NCBI GenBank assembly: GCA_902491375.1
Contig: CABUHE010000020.1
Coordinates: 1 to 39,425, forward strand
Reading direction: 5' to 3'
From: an uncultured Prevotella sp.
GTDB lineage: Bacteria > Bacteroidota > Bacteroidia > Bacteroidales > Bacteroidaceae
Length of the DNA: 39,425 nucleotides
Part shown: piece by piece, positions 31,632 through 39,425 of the stretch
Layout: each line of letters opens with the position of its first letter
Position numbering within the stretch: the stretch's first letter is position 1
Program-made: the position numbers and the translations under genes
Notes under the pieces: generated by a model
The model's input: the letters and a program-made list of their open reading frames with translations, nothing else
Told to the model about the DNA's origin: nothing
Databases searched by the model: none

Positions 31632-33434
31632 ATGCAAGACATTAGAAACATTGCGATTATCGCCCACGTAGACCACGGCAAGACAACGCTCGTGGACAAA
31701 ATGATGCTGGCCGGAAATCTGTTCCGTGAGGGACAGGATTTGAGCGGTCAAGTGCTCGACAGTAACGACCTTGAGCGTGAGCGAGGCATAACCATCCTTT
31801 CCAAGAACGTTTCAATCAACTGGAAAGGCACCAAGATAAACATCATTGACACTCCGGGACACTCTGACTTCGGCGGTGAGGTTGAGCGTGTGCTCAACAT
31901 GGCTGACGGCTGTCTGCTACTCGTCGACGCTTTCGAAGGCCCGATGCCGCAGACAAGATTCGTTCTTCAGAAGGCTCTCCAGATAGGTCTGAAGCCTATC
32001 GTTGTAGTCAACAAGGTTGACAAGCCTAACTGCCGTCCTGAGGAAGTGTATGAGATGGTGTTCGACCTGATGTTCTCACTTAACGCCACTGAAGACCAGC
32101 TCGACTTCCCCGTAGTGTACGGTTCAGCGAAGAATGGCTGGATGGGCGAGGACTATAAGACTCCGACAGACAATATTGACTATCTGCTCGACAAGATAAT
32201 CGAGGTTATCCCGGCTCCGAGAGTAATCGAGGGCACGCCGCAGCTGCTTATCACCAGCCTCGATTATTCAAGCTATACAGGCCGAATCGCAGTGGGACGT
32301 GTTCACCGCGGTACGCTTACCGAGGGCATGAACGTAACTATCTGCCACCGCGACGGCACACAGGAAAAGACTAAAATCAAAGAGCTTCATACATTTGAGG
32401 GCATGGGCCACGTAAGGACTTCAAGCGTTTCGAGCGGCGACATCTGCGCTATTATCGGACTTGAGAAGTTTGAGATTGGCGATACTATATGCGACTTTGA
32501 GAATCCGGAGCCGCTGCCTCCTATCGCAATCGACGAGCCTACGATGAGCATGCTGTTCACTATCAACGACTCACCGTTCTTCGGCCGTGAGGGAAAATTT
32601 GTAACCAGCCGTCATATCAACGACCGTTTGCAGAAGGAGTTGGAGAAGAACCTGGCTCTGCGCGTTGCTCCGTTCGGCGATTCTACTGATAAATGGATTG
32701 TCAGCGGACGTGGTGTGCTGCATCTGTCAGTGCTTATCGAGACCATGCGCCGTGAGGGTTACGAGCTTCAGGTAGGTCAGCCGCAGGTTATCTACAAGGA
32801 AATCGACGGTCAGAAGTGCGAGCCTATTGAGGAGCTTACAATAAATGTTCCTGAGGAGTTCAGCAGCAAGATGATTGATATGGTTACACGCCGTAAGGGT
32901 GAGATGACATCAATGGAAAGCCAGGGCGACCGTGTTAACATCGAGTTTGATATTCCTTCACGTGGCATCATAGGTCTGCGTACTAATGTGCTTACGGCAA
33001 GTCAGGGTGAGGCTATTATGGCTCACCGCTTCAAGGAGTACCAGCCTTACAAGGGCGATATCGTCCGCCGTGTCAACGGTTCGATGATTGCAATGGAGAC
33101 AGGTACTGCTTATGCTTATTCAATCGATAAGCTGCAAGACCGCGGTAAGTTCTTCATCGATCCGGGTGAGGAAGTTTATGCCGGCGAGGTTGTAGGTGAG
33201 CACGTTCACGACAACGACCTTGTAGTCAATGTAACAAAGGCTAAGCAGCTTACTAACACACGTGCCAGCGGTTCTGACGACAAGGCCCGCATCATACCGC
33301 GCACCGTTCTCTCGCTTGAGGAAGCTCTCGAGTATATCAAGGAGGACGAGCTTGTTGAGGTTACGCCGAAGTCAATGCGTATGCGTAAGGTTATTCTCGA
33401 CCACAACGAACGCAAGCGTGCTAACAAACAATAA
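31632..33434 (+). CDS. typA: Ribosome-associated translational GTPase TypA/BipA
   Basis: This encodes 600 residues, the usual length. GTPase motifs are in order: AHVDHGKT (11-18), the switch I region RERGIT, DTPGHSDF (about 74-81), NKVDKP (about 128) and GSAKNGW (about 168). The EF-G-like domains II, III and V follow, then the TypA-specific C-terminal domain (VTPKSMRMRKVILD). It binds the ribosome and supports 50S assembly and growth under stress, especially cold. It appears to be a single transcription unit ended by the hairpins at 33465-33575. Confidence 0.96.
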   Translation: MQDIRNIAIIAHVDHGKTTLVDKMMLAGNLFREGQDLSGQVLDSNDLERERGITILSKNVSINWKGTKINIIDTPGHSDFGGEVERVLNMADGCLLLVDAFEGPMPQTRFVLQKALQIGLKPIVVVNKVDKPNCRPEEVYEMVFDLMFSLNATEDQLDFPVVYGSAKNGWMGEDYKTPTDNIDYLLDKIIEVIPAPRVIEGTPQLLITSLDYSSYTGRIAVGRVHRGTLTEGMNVTICHRDGTQEKTKIKELHTFEGMGHVRTSSVSSGDICAIIGLEKFEIGDTICDFENPEPLPPIAIDEPTMSMLFTINDSPFFGREGKFVTSRHINDRLQKELEKNLALRVAPFGDSTDKWIVSGRGVLHLSVLIETMRREGYELQVGQPQVIYKEIDGQKCEPIEELTINVPEEFSSKMIDMVTRRKGEMTSMESQGDRVNIEFDIPSRGIIGLRTNVLTASQGEAIMAHRFKEYQPYKGDIVRRVNGSMIAMETGTAYAYSIDKLQDRGKFFIDPGEEVYAGEVVGEHVHDNDLVVNVTKAKQLTNTRASGSDDKARIIPRTVLSLEEALEYIKEDELVEVTPKSMRMRKVILDHNERKRANKQ

Positions 33435-33464
33435 ACTGATTTTTCTTCAGTAATATATAAAGAG

Positions 33465-33528
33465 TTAAGGCTCGGAAAGTCGTGATTTGCTTCATGCAAG
33501 TCAGCTTTTCTGAGCCTTAATGCTTTTG
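33465..33528 (+). terminator. Terminator after typA
   Basis: TTAAGGCTCGGAAAG (33465-33479) pairs with CTTTTCTGAGCCTTAA (33504/5-33520) with wobble pairs, followed by TGCTTTTGTT. It lies about 30 bases after the typA stop. Confidence 0.7.
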
Positions 33529-33532
33529 TTAT

Positions 33533-33580
33533 AACCACGGAACAATATGTGTTTTGCTCCGTGGTTTCGTTTTCCTTTTT
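33533..33580. terminator. Second hairpin between typA and fkp
   Basis: AACCACGGA (33533-33541) and TCCGTGGTT (33558-33566) pair perfectly, extended by weaker pairs, and are followed on the plus strand by TTTCGTTTTCCTTTTT. It backs up the typA terminator; on the minus strand it lies 27 bases after the fkp stop but has no clear T run there. Confidence 0.65.
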
Positions 33581-33592
33581 GTCAGTCTGTGG

Positions 33593-36433
33593 TCAACTGC
33601 GGCTTACTTGAAGACCTTTCGTGCTGAGCGACATGTCCACAAATCGTGCATTTGCGTTCGGACGGTTGGCGTTGAGAGTCTGTTTTATGCGTGCCGCGGC
33701 ATCCTGGTCTTTCGCCACAATATACAGATAGCCGCCTCCGCCGGCACCTGCCAGCTTGTAGCCGAGTGCGTAGTCGTCAATTAGTTCAGTCATCCGGCGC
33801 ACGTTTTCAGGGTTAGTGCCGCTGTCGATTGCCTGGTTCTGTGTCCACGTCTTGCGTACAAGTCTGCCCATAAGGTTGAAGTCTGCACGCTGTATTGCCT
33901 CATACATGTCGATTGAATGTTGTTTCATCTCGCGCAACTGGCACAGTTCCTCGTTCTGGTTGAGGAACATCCGGCGTACAATCTCAGCCAGAATGTGTTT
34001 CGCCGTGCGTGTTATGCCAGTGTAGTAGAGCAGGTGGCACGGTCTGTATTCAGGTTGCGTGAACAGGTCTGACGGCAGCCAGCGTGCTGTCGGGTTCTGG
34101 TCGAAGCCGCGGCTGGTTTCGAGCAGCTTCACGCCTTGCAGTATTCCGCCGAACTGGTCCTGCCATCCGCCGCCGGTGGTGAGCAGCTGTTCCAGCACAA
34201 GCGTGCGCCGCCCTATCTCGTTCTTGTCCCATGCCAGTCCGCAGAAGTCGTTCAGTGCGCCCAAGACTGTTGACGCGAGCATACTGCTTGTGCCAAGTCC
34301 GCTGCCTGCGGGGATAGCCGACAGCAGTGTGAGTTCTATGCCGCAGCCGAAGTCTTTGAGCTGACTTTCAAGCGTAGGGAACGTGTCAGAACAGTAGTCT
34401 GGCAGGAATCCTGCCAGCACTAAGGCTGCTTTCGGTATAGAGAATGGACTGCCTACGTGGCGCATATCAGCCAGTTGTTCGTATGTGCGCACCTCTTCAA
34501 CAGCTCCTAAGTCAATGCTTCTCAGTATAATATGCGGCTCTTTGCACGGCCGGACGTATGCCTGCAACGGCGGTTGGCCGTTAAGTTCGATAGCAAGGTT
34601 TACCACGCTGCCGCCTTCCATCAGACAGTAAGGCGGCGTGTCGGTCCATCCGCCGGCTATGTCGATGCGCACCGGGCTGCGTGCCCATACTATCTGGTCG
34701 CTGTACACAGACATCCTAGGGCGTTGTTTCTCTGCAAGAGCCTGCACGGTCAGGCCGTCACGCAGCAGCGCAAAGGCCTTGTCTTCAGCCTGTTGGTACT
34801 CTCCGCCTTTGATTCTGGCAAGCTCTGAGCGGAACATGGAGTCGTGTATGCGTTTCAGTAGCGGTGCGTTGTCGCTTATCGGAGCCGGTTCAGGTATATT
34901 GAAGGCGGCAAACTCATATGCCGCATCGTCAAGGTCAATCTGATAGAACACGCTGTGCTCATGGTTCTTTGCCAGCGCGCTCCAGTTAATTGCACGCAGT
35001 TTTCTGCGCTGTTCGAACAGTCTTTCAAGGCAAGCGTTGGCCGACAGCTCGTCAGCACTCATCTTCAGGCGCTCCGTCCATATCTTCCTGCCTTCTGCCA
35101 AATCAGGTTCGTTGAGCATCCAGCGCAATACCAGGCCGGCTTCATCTGCTGTCTTGCATACCGGGAAGATGCGTGCCGACTGCAAATCGCTGTTGCCTTC
35201 TATGTCGTTAGGATTTATTCCACGTTCTTTTGCCCATTCGGTGAAAGGACTGGCGAGAAACTCCGTGCTGCTGTTAGTGGTATTTCCACGGAACTTGTCG
35301 TTGTATCCGTAGGGGCGGACGGCGTATTCTGACTCGCCGACAGGCATAATGTCTACACACTGTCCGGGCTTAAGGCTGATGTTCCAGTCGTTCTCCGGCA
35401 CTCCTGTTATTATGTTTTCGTGTGACAAAGTCCATGACTTGCCGACCCAACTGTTCTCTATCCACAGATTCAGATTTGCCTCGTTGATGTTTGTCTGGGT
35501 TACTGCGTTCTGCACGAACATGGCAGGATGAGGCTTCAGAGAGTGGTGCATAATCTCCCGCTGGTCGTTTACGAGGTTCTGTATGGCAAGCGTTGACGAC
35601 AGAATCTCATGACTTGTGCCGAAGTGATAGAACTCACCGCCGGGCAACGGCAGCACTGCTACTTTCAGAGAGTTAAGCTCTTCGTCCCTGATTGACGGAT
35701 CGGTGCCGAGCGCGCAGCCGAATTCAGAGTAGAGATCGTAGTTCTTCAGACTTCCGTTTTCTTTTGAACGTTCCATCAAAAGTCTTACAGCCTTGTCGCT
35801 TAACAGCCACACACCGATGTCAGTAAGATAGAAATGGTCCTTCAGCAGATTGCCTAACGTCTTTACAGACGGCTTCTGCATCATGCACTCAAGCACCGAA
35901 GGAGTGTCGCTCTTTGATACGAATACGCCGTGGTCTTTGGCTATTTCAGGCCCAAGCCATAATCCGTAGCACACCACATCGGCGTCAGGTATTGGCTGGA
36001 GAGGCTGTGTGGCACGTATGTAGACGTCGCCACTGACAATCATTGTGTGCATACTGTCGGGCGCGATGTTCATAATACGCTCATAAAGCGGCACTTGCAG
36101 CGACAGAAGGTCTTGTGAAAGGCGCTGTCCGCGCTCCCAACGGAATACGGGAACAGGTGTCAGTATCTTGCCTGACGGTGCATAGGCAGGCAGACGCCGG
36201 CTCTGTCCGCCGGCATGCAGCAGCAGTCTGCGGTCGGCTGCCAGCCACTCGTCAAACGTACGTCCGCCGCCGTGTTCAGCGTAGCATGCCTCGAGCAGCC
36301 ACGTAGTTCCACCGCCCGAACCGAGCTTACGGCCAACAGGGTCGTTGGTGCAGAACCATTCGTCGCGGCTGTATTTTGTTATTTTATGGAAACAGTGTAC
36401 AAGATTAGGAGGTAAGGAAAGTAGTTTTTTCAT
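33593..36433 (-). CDS. fkp: Bifunctional fucokinase / L-fucose-1-phosphate guanylyltransferase
   Basis: This encodes 946 residues, close to the roughly 950 of Bacteroides Fkp. The N-terminal part is the GDP-fucose pyrophosphorylase: HAGGQSRRLPAY...GKILTPVP at about 73-95 is the nucleotidyltransferase loop. The C-terminal GHMP kinase has PVRIDIAGGWTDTPP (about 585), the phosphate loop IPAGSGLGTSSM (about 705-716) and KLAGAGGGGYLY (about 890-901). It phosphorylates free L-fucose with ATP and couples it to GTP, giving GDP-fucose for fucosylated capsules and glycoproteins, by which gut Bacteroidales coat themselves with host-derived fucose. No transporter or glycosyltransferase gene adjoins it. 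Confidence 0.95.
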   Translation of the reverse strand: MKKLLSLPPNLVHCFHKITKYSRDEWFCTNDPVGRKLGSGGGTTWLLEACYAEHGGGRTFDEWLAADRRLLLHAGGQSRRLPAYAPSGKILTPVPVFRWERGQRLSQDLLSLQVPLYERIMNIAPDSMHTMIVSGDVYIRATQPLQPIPDADVVCYGLWLGPEIAKDHGVFVSKSDTPSVLECMMQKPSVKTLGNLLKDHFYLTDIGVWLLSDKAVRLLMERSKENGSLKNYDLYSEFGCALGTDPSIRDEELNSLKVAVLPLPGGEFYHFGTSHEILSSTLAIQNLVNDQREIMHHSLKPHPAMFVQNAVTQTNINEANLNLWIENSWVGKSWTLSHENIITGVPENDWNISLKPGQCVDIMPVGESEYAVRPYGYNDKFRGNTTNSSTEFLASPFTEWAKERGINPNDIEGNSDLQSARIFPVCKTADEAGLVLRWMLNEPDLAEGRKIWTERLKMSADELSANACLERLFEQRRKLRAINWSALAKNHEHSVFYQIDLDDAAYEFAAFNIPEPAPISDNAPLLKRIHDSMFRSELARIKGGEYQQAEDKAFALLRDGLTVQALAEKQRPRMSVYSDQIVWARSPVRIDIAGGWTDTPPYCLMEGGSVVNLAIELNGQPPLQAYVRPCKEPHIILRSIDLGAVEEVRTYEQLADMRHVGSPFSIPKAALVLAGFLPDYCSDTFPTLESQLKDFGCGIELTLLSAIPAGSGLGTSSMLASTVLGALNDFCGLAWDKNEIGRRTLVLEQLLTTGGGWQDQFGGILQGVKLLETSRGFDQNPTARWLPSDLFTQPEYRPCHLLYYTGITRTAKHILAEIVRRMFLNQNEELCQLREMKQHSIDMYEAIQRADFNLMGRLVRKTWTQNQAIDSGTNPENVRRMTELIDDYALGYKLAGAGGGGYLYIVAKDQDAAARIKQTLNANRPNANARFVDMSLSTKGLQVSRS

Positions 36434-36471
36434 AATTAAGTATTAGCAGTTATATGCGTTTAGGAAAACTA

Positions 36472-36532
36472 AAGGGTTAAGAATCAGGAAGCTGCGCGGT
36501 GTGGCAGTAATCCTTCCCGGTTCTTAACCCTT
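36472..36532 (-). terminator. Terminator of the YfhO-family gene
   Basis: AAGGGTTAAGAA (36472-36483) and TTCTTAACCCTT (36521-36532) form a perfect 12-bp outer stem, with inner pairing CAGGAAG/CTTCCCG. On the minus strand it starts 10 bases after the upstream gene's stop and runs into TAGTTTTCC. fkp lies just beyond, so fkp is either read through or has its own promoter. Confidence 0.65.
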
Positions 36533-36541
36533 AATGTTCAA

Positions 36542-39037
36542 TCAGGCATTCTTCTTTTTCCTGTATTCAATATATACGACGAATGCAATCAGCAGAATAA
36601 GTACTGCATATCCGATGTAGGCAATCGTCTCAGTGGTCGCAACCGACTTAGGATGGAAAGTAAGTACAACCTTGTGTTTGCCAGGGGTTACGTTGAGTGC
36701 GCGCAGCAGGTAGTTGACGCGTCCGAGTTCAACAGGCTGACCGTCGACTGTGGCTGTCCAGCCTGGATAGTAAACCTCTGAGAATACTATCAGTCCGCCC
36801 TTGGCAGAGTTTACATCGTATGCCAGCTCGTCAGACATGTAGGATGTGAGCTTGACAACTGACTCGCCGGTCTGTTTTACAGCGTCTTTGAGCTGCTCTT
36901 TGAACTTCTTGTCGGCTACAGCCTCATGTCGCAGGTCAATCTTTCCTACACGCTCAATCTCCTGATTGGCGTTGTCTACGTAAGTGATTTTGTCAACAAA
37001 CCATGCCGGACCATAAACATAAGGGTTCATTATTGGCACAGTCTGACCGTCGTTCAATGGCAGTATGAAGTAACGGGCGTTGAGCATATTGAGTACGGGG
37101 AAGATGCTGTCGCCGTTGACTTTAGCCATATCGCCGCCTGCCTGAGCTATTGCCGGCACGGTTTTCTTCATCTCCGGACTGATATATGCCTCTATCATTT
37201 CCTGATAACGGCGCAGTTTGGCTGCGTGGTATCCGCCTATGCTGTTGTGGAAATATGAAGTCTCGTTCTCGTTGAACGTGTCGGAAGAGAAGTTGAGCAC
37301 ACGGAAGTTGCCGAGGTCAGTCTTGTCTTCGAGTATCAGTTTGTCGGCATTTGTCATGTTGATAGGTGCCTCACGCTCGCTCTTATTTACAAACATATCG
37401 TTGTTGAGGTAGCGTTTGTTGACCTGCCACATATCGATAAGGCAGAGCAGAGTTATGGCGGCAACCATGTAGTTGGCCTTGAGCTTGCCGCTCTTGAAGA
37501 GCAGCAGGCACAGAGTTCCTATTACTATAATCAGCACTGAACGCCAGCAGTCAGCCGTAAATACGGCCTCGCGCATCTCCCTGAGGTTTGTAAGGATAGG
37601 GCCTACATACTCCTGCGGCAGTGTAGACAGAGCCTGCATCTCAGCTGACGAAACGAAGTCAGAGAAGAACAGGGTAGGGAACAGGGCGAACAGTATGGCT
37701 ATACCGCCCGTAAGACCGAAGCTGAGGTAAACCAGTTTGATTTTGCGTGTAAGTATGCCTGGGTCTTCGATTATCGTCTTCAGGGTAAGCATAGCCAGCA
37801 ACGGGATTGTAAACTCGGCTATGACGAGGATTGACGCAACCGTGCGGAACTTAGAGTACATCGGCACGTAGTCGATGAAGAAGTTGGTGAAAGGCATAAA
37901 GTTCTTGCCCCACGACAGCAGTATTGACAGCACCGTGGCTGCAAACAAAGCCCATTTCATGCTGCCTTTGACTATGAACAGGCCGAGGATGAAGAGCATC
38001 AGCACGAATGCGCCCACATATACAGGACCCATTGTGCCGGGCTGGTCACCCCAGTATTGTGTAAGCTGCTGATAAACAGGCATAAACTGGTTGTCAGCAT
38101 GCTCCATGGCTTTCTCGCTGTTTACCAGCGGAACGCTTGCACCGCCCTTGGTGTTAGGCACGAGCAGAGTCCATGTCTCGCCGATTCCGTAGCTCCACTG
38201 GGTTATGTAGTCGCGGTCGAGTCCGCTGTTTGTCTGGTTGGCTGACTGCTTCTTGACCAGCTCGCTCTTGCCGCGCATGGACTCTTTACTGTATTCCCAT
38301 GTGTGGTAAAGGTTGCTGATGTTGAGGCTTATACCGATAATTGCACCTATCGCGCATACGGCCGTAGCCTTGCCGAAGTGTGCCAGCTGCTTCTGCCTGA
38401 TGGCATCGACGAGGTAAGCAATGACCATGAAGAGGATGATGAACAGATAATAATAAGTCATCTGCACGTGGTTGGCGTTTACCTCAAAGGCTGTGAATAT
38501 GGCCGTAACTATCAGTCCGGGCAGATATTTGCCCCTGTAAGCCAGCAGCACACCGCCTATCATAGGAGGCAGATAGGCAAGAGCCATCACCTTCCAAAGG
38601 TGTCCGGCGGCTATGATTATGAAGAAATAGCTGGAGAATGCCCATATTACGGAGCCGAGTACGGCAAGATACTGTCTGAAGTCGAATGCGCGCAGCATGA
38701 TATAGAAGCCCAGCAGATATACAAATACGAACCATACGTTCTCAGGCAGGAACAGGTGGTATATGTTGATAGCTTCACCAAGAGGCTTTGCGCTGGTATA
38801 TTCAGGCGCAGTCTGGTAGGTCGGCATTCCGCTGAACACCGAGTTCATCCACCTTGAAATCTTACCGGTCTTCTCTTTGTGTTCGGCCATTTCGCGCCCG
38901 AGTCCTTTGCTCGCAGCCGAGTCATGGCGGTAAAGAATTTTACCCTCGATGTCGGCCGGGAAGAAGTATGCGAACGATATGAGCGCAAACAGTACAATGG
39001 CCAGCACGTCGGGTAGGAATTTTTTCCAATTTTCCAT
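36542..39037 (-). CDS. YfhO-family multi-spanning membrane protein
   Basis: This encodes 831 residues. The first helix (about 9-28) is followed by a periplasmic loop with YRHDSAASKG and SGMPTYQTAP, then a dozen or so helices to about residue 530. The soluble region at about 550-790 (RVLNFSSDTFNENETSYFHNSIGGYHAAKLRRYQEMIE, then YPGWTATVDGQPVEL) is the typical YfhO C-terminal part, and a final helix with a KKKNA tail closes the protein. In Gram-positive bacteria YfhO relatives glycosylate lipoteichoic acid with lipid-linked sugars; the Bacteroidetes role is unknown. The neighbour fkp makes a sugar donor, a suggestive but unproven link. Confidence 0.88.
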   Translation of the reverse strand: MENWKKFLPDVLAIVLFALISFAYFFPADIEGKILYRHDSAASKGLGREMAEHKEKTGKISRWMNSVFSGMPTYQTAPEYTSAKPLGEAINIYHLFLPENVWFVFVYLLGFYIMLRAFDFRQYLAVLGSVIWAFSSYFFIIIAAGHLWKVMALAYLPPMIGGVLLAYRGKYLPGLIVTAIFTAFEVNANHVQMTYYYLFIILFMVIAYLVDAIRQKQLAHFGKATAVCAIGAIIGISLNISNLYHTWEYSKESMRGKSELVKKQSANQTNSGLDRDYITQWSYGIGETWTLLVPNTKGGASVPLVNSEKAMEHADNQFMPVYQQLTQYWGDQPGTMGPVYVGAFVLMLFILGLFIVKGSMKWALFAATVLSILLSWGKNFMPFTNFFIDYVPMYSKFRTVASILVIAEFTIPLLAMLTLKTIIEDPGILTRKIKLVYLSFGLTGGIAILFALFPTLFFSDFVSSAEMQALSTLPQEYVGPILTNLREMREAVFTADCWRSVLIIVIGTLCLLLFKSGKLKANYMVAAITLLCLIDMWQVNKRYLNNDMFVNKSEREAPINMTNADKLILEDKTDLGNFRVLNFSSDTFNENETSYFHNSIGGYHAAKLRRYQEMIEAYISPEMKKTVPAIAQAGGDMAKVNGDSIFPVLNMLNARYFILPLNDGQTVPIMNPYVYGPAWFVDKITYVDNANQEIERVGKIDLRHEAVADKKFKEQLKDAVKQTGESVVKLTSYMSDELAYDVNSAKGGLIVFSEVYYPGWTATVDGQPVELGRVNYLLRALNVTPGKHKVVLTFHPKSVATTETIAYIGYAVLILLIAFVVYIEYRKKKNA

Positions 39038-39075
39038 TATTTCCTTTGTTTTAACGTGATTATGTTTTGTTTGTG

Positions 39076-39083
39076 CAAAGATA
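39076..39083 (-). promoter_or_regulatory. Candidate -7 element for the YfhO-family gene
   Basis: The minus strand reads TATCTTTG, matching TAnnTTTG, in an AT-rich context. No exact TTTG stands 19-20 bases upstream; the region is T-rich. Confidence 0.5.
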
Positions 39084-39159
39084 ATAGATTAAATGATAAA
39101 TAAAAAACGAAAAAAGAAAAAACGACAGAAAAGGGCTTTTTATGCGGTATTTAATGCTT

Positions 39160-39269
39160 TTACAAAAGATGCTCTTTTGCGTTGTAAAAGGTGCTCTTTC
39201 GCGTTGTAAAAGGTGCTCTTTCACACGGCAAAAGGGCCTCTTTCACGATGCGATATGCCACCTTTTGCC
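39160..39269. repeat. 22-bp degenerate palindrome array D (5 units)
   Basis: Units start at 39160, 39182, 39204, 39226 and 39248. The first three share YAAAAGRTGCTCTTT; unit 1 is TACAAAAG-ATGCT-CTTTTGCG. Units 2-4 have CTTTC in the right arm, and unit 5 has a decayed left arm. A sixth, very weak unit may precede it at 39138-39159. The array begins about 77 bases upstream of the minus-strand -7 element. Confidence 0.8.
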
Positions 39270-39425
39270 GCGGCGTAGTTTCTAAGTGCTGAAACTGTCG
39301 GATATTGGGCGTATTTGCGTTCACCGTCAGTCTTTTGACACAATAATATATTAATGTGGGCTGAAGCAGCACCACTGTCAAGATAGAAGTGCAACACCAT
39401 CGCCGTTTCCCCGCCCATGGAGCGT

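Larger units (their letters stand above)
39038..39425. other. Upstream region of the YfhO gene with repeat array D
   Basis: No gene is credible here. On the minus strand TATCTTTG at 39083-39076 is a likely -7 element, 39 bases before the start codon at 39037. The 22-bp array lies at 39160-39269, and the remaining bases to the window edge show nothing recognisable. Confidence 0.5.

Overview
The window looks like a chromosome segment of a Bacteroidales bacterium, most likely Prevotella or a close relative. The signs are an Fkp-type fused fucokinase/GDP-fucose pyrophosphorylase, the tig-clpP-clpX-recQ and ftsX-DUF3098-uppP-truB-queA gene orders, many lipoproteins and small outer membrane barrels, and promoters of the Bacteroidetes form TTTG-N19/20-TAnnTTTG instead of -35/-10 boxes. 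I see no transposase, integrase, phage gene, plasmid gene or CRISPR array. Most of it is housekeeping chromosome with small accessory islands.

Layout, left to right. 1-3.7 kb: an outer membrane barrel, a small lipoprotein, two similar small three-helix membrane proteins, and a lipoprotein-anchored TPR/transmembrane/HTH regulator. 3.9-9.7 kb: trigger factor, ClpP, ClpX and RecQ, covering protein quality control and DNA repair. About 10 kb: tRNA-Val(UAC) on the minus strand. 10.4-12.7 kb: a membrane protein fused to a cytidylate-kinase-like domain, then a LysR regulator. 13.1-17.7 kb: purB, a pseudouridine synthase with a very long Gly/Tyr/Gln/Arg-rich N-terminus, and asnS. 17.9-20.2 kb: an AT-rich island with a tandem-duplicated lipoprotein and an outer membrane protein on the minus strand. 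20.2-21.8 kb: guanine deaminase and a convergent outer membrane protein. 22.2-26.9 kb: ftsX, DUF3098, uppP, truB and queA, a 66-bp tandem repeat, then folK. 26.9-27.8 kb: three small membrane proteins. 27.9-28.2 kb: rpsO on the minus strand. 28.4-31.5 kb: a GT-C-like membrane protein and an orphan lipoprotein. 31.6-33.4 kb: typA. 33.6-39.0 kb: fkp and a YfhO-family membrane protein, both on the minus strand.

The least explained signal is noncoding. Four intergenic regions (12.8, 21.9, 30.3 and 39.2 kb) carry short tandem arrays with an exact 22-bp period. Each unit is a degenerate near-palindrome, TGYAAAAG-N5-CTTTTGCA, and each array lies upstream of a predicted promoter. Other noncoding structure includes a long hairpin between tig and clpP, a three-copy 66-bp minisatellite built of heptamers in front of folK with a partly inverted relative behind queA, and very long perfect stems shared by convergent genes.
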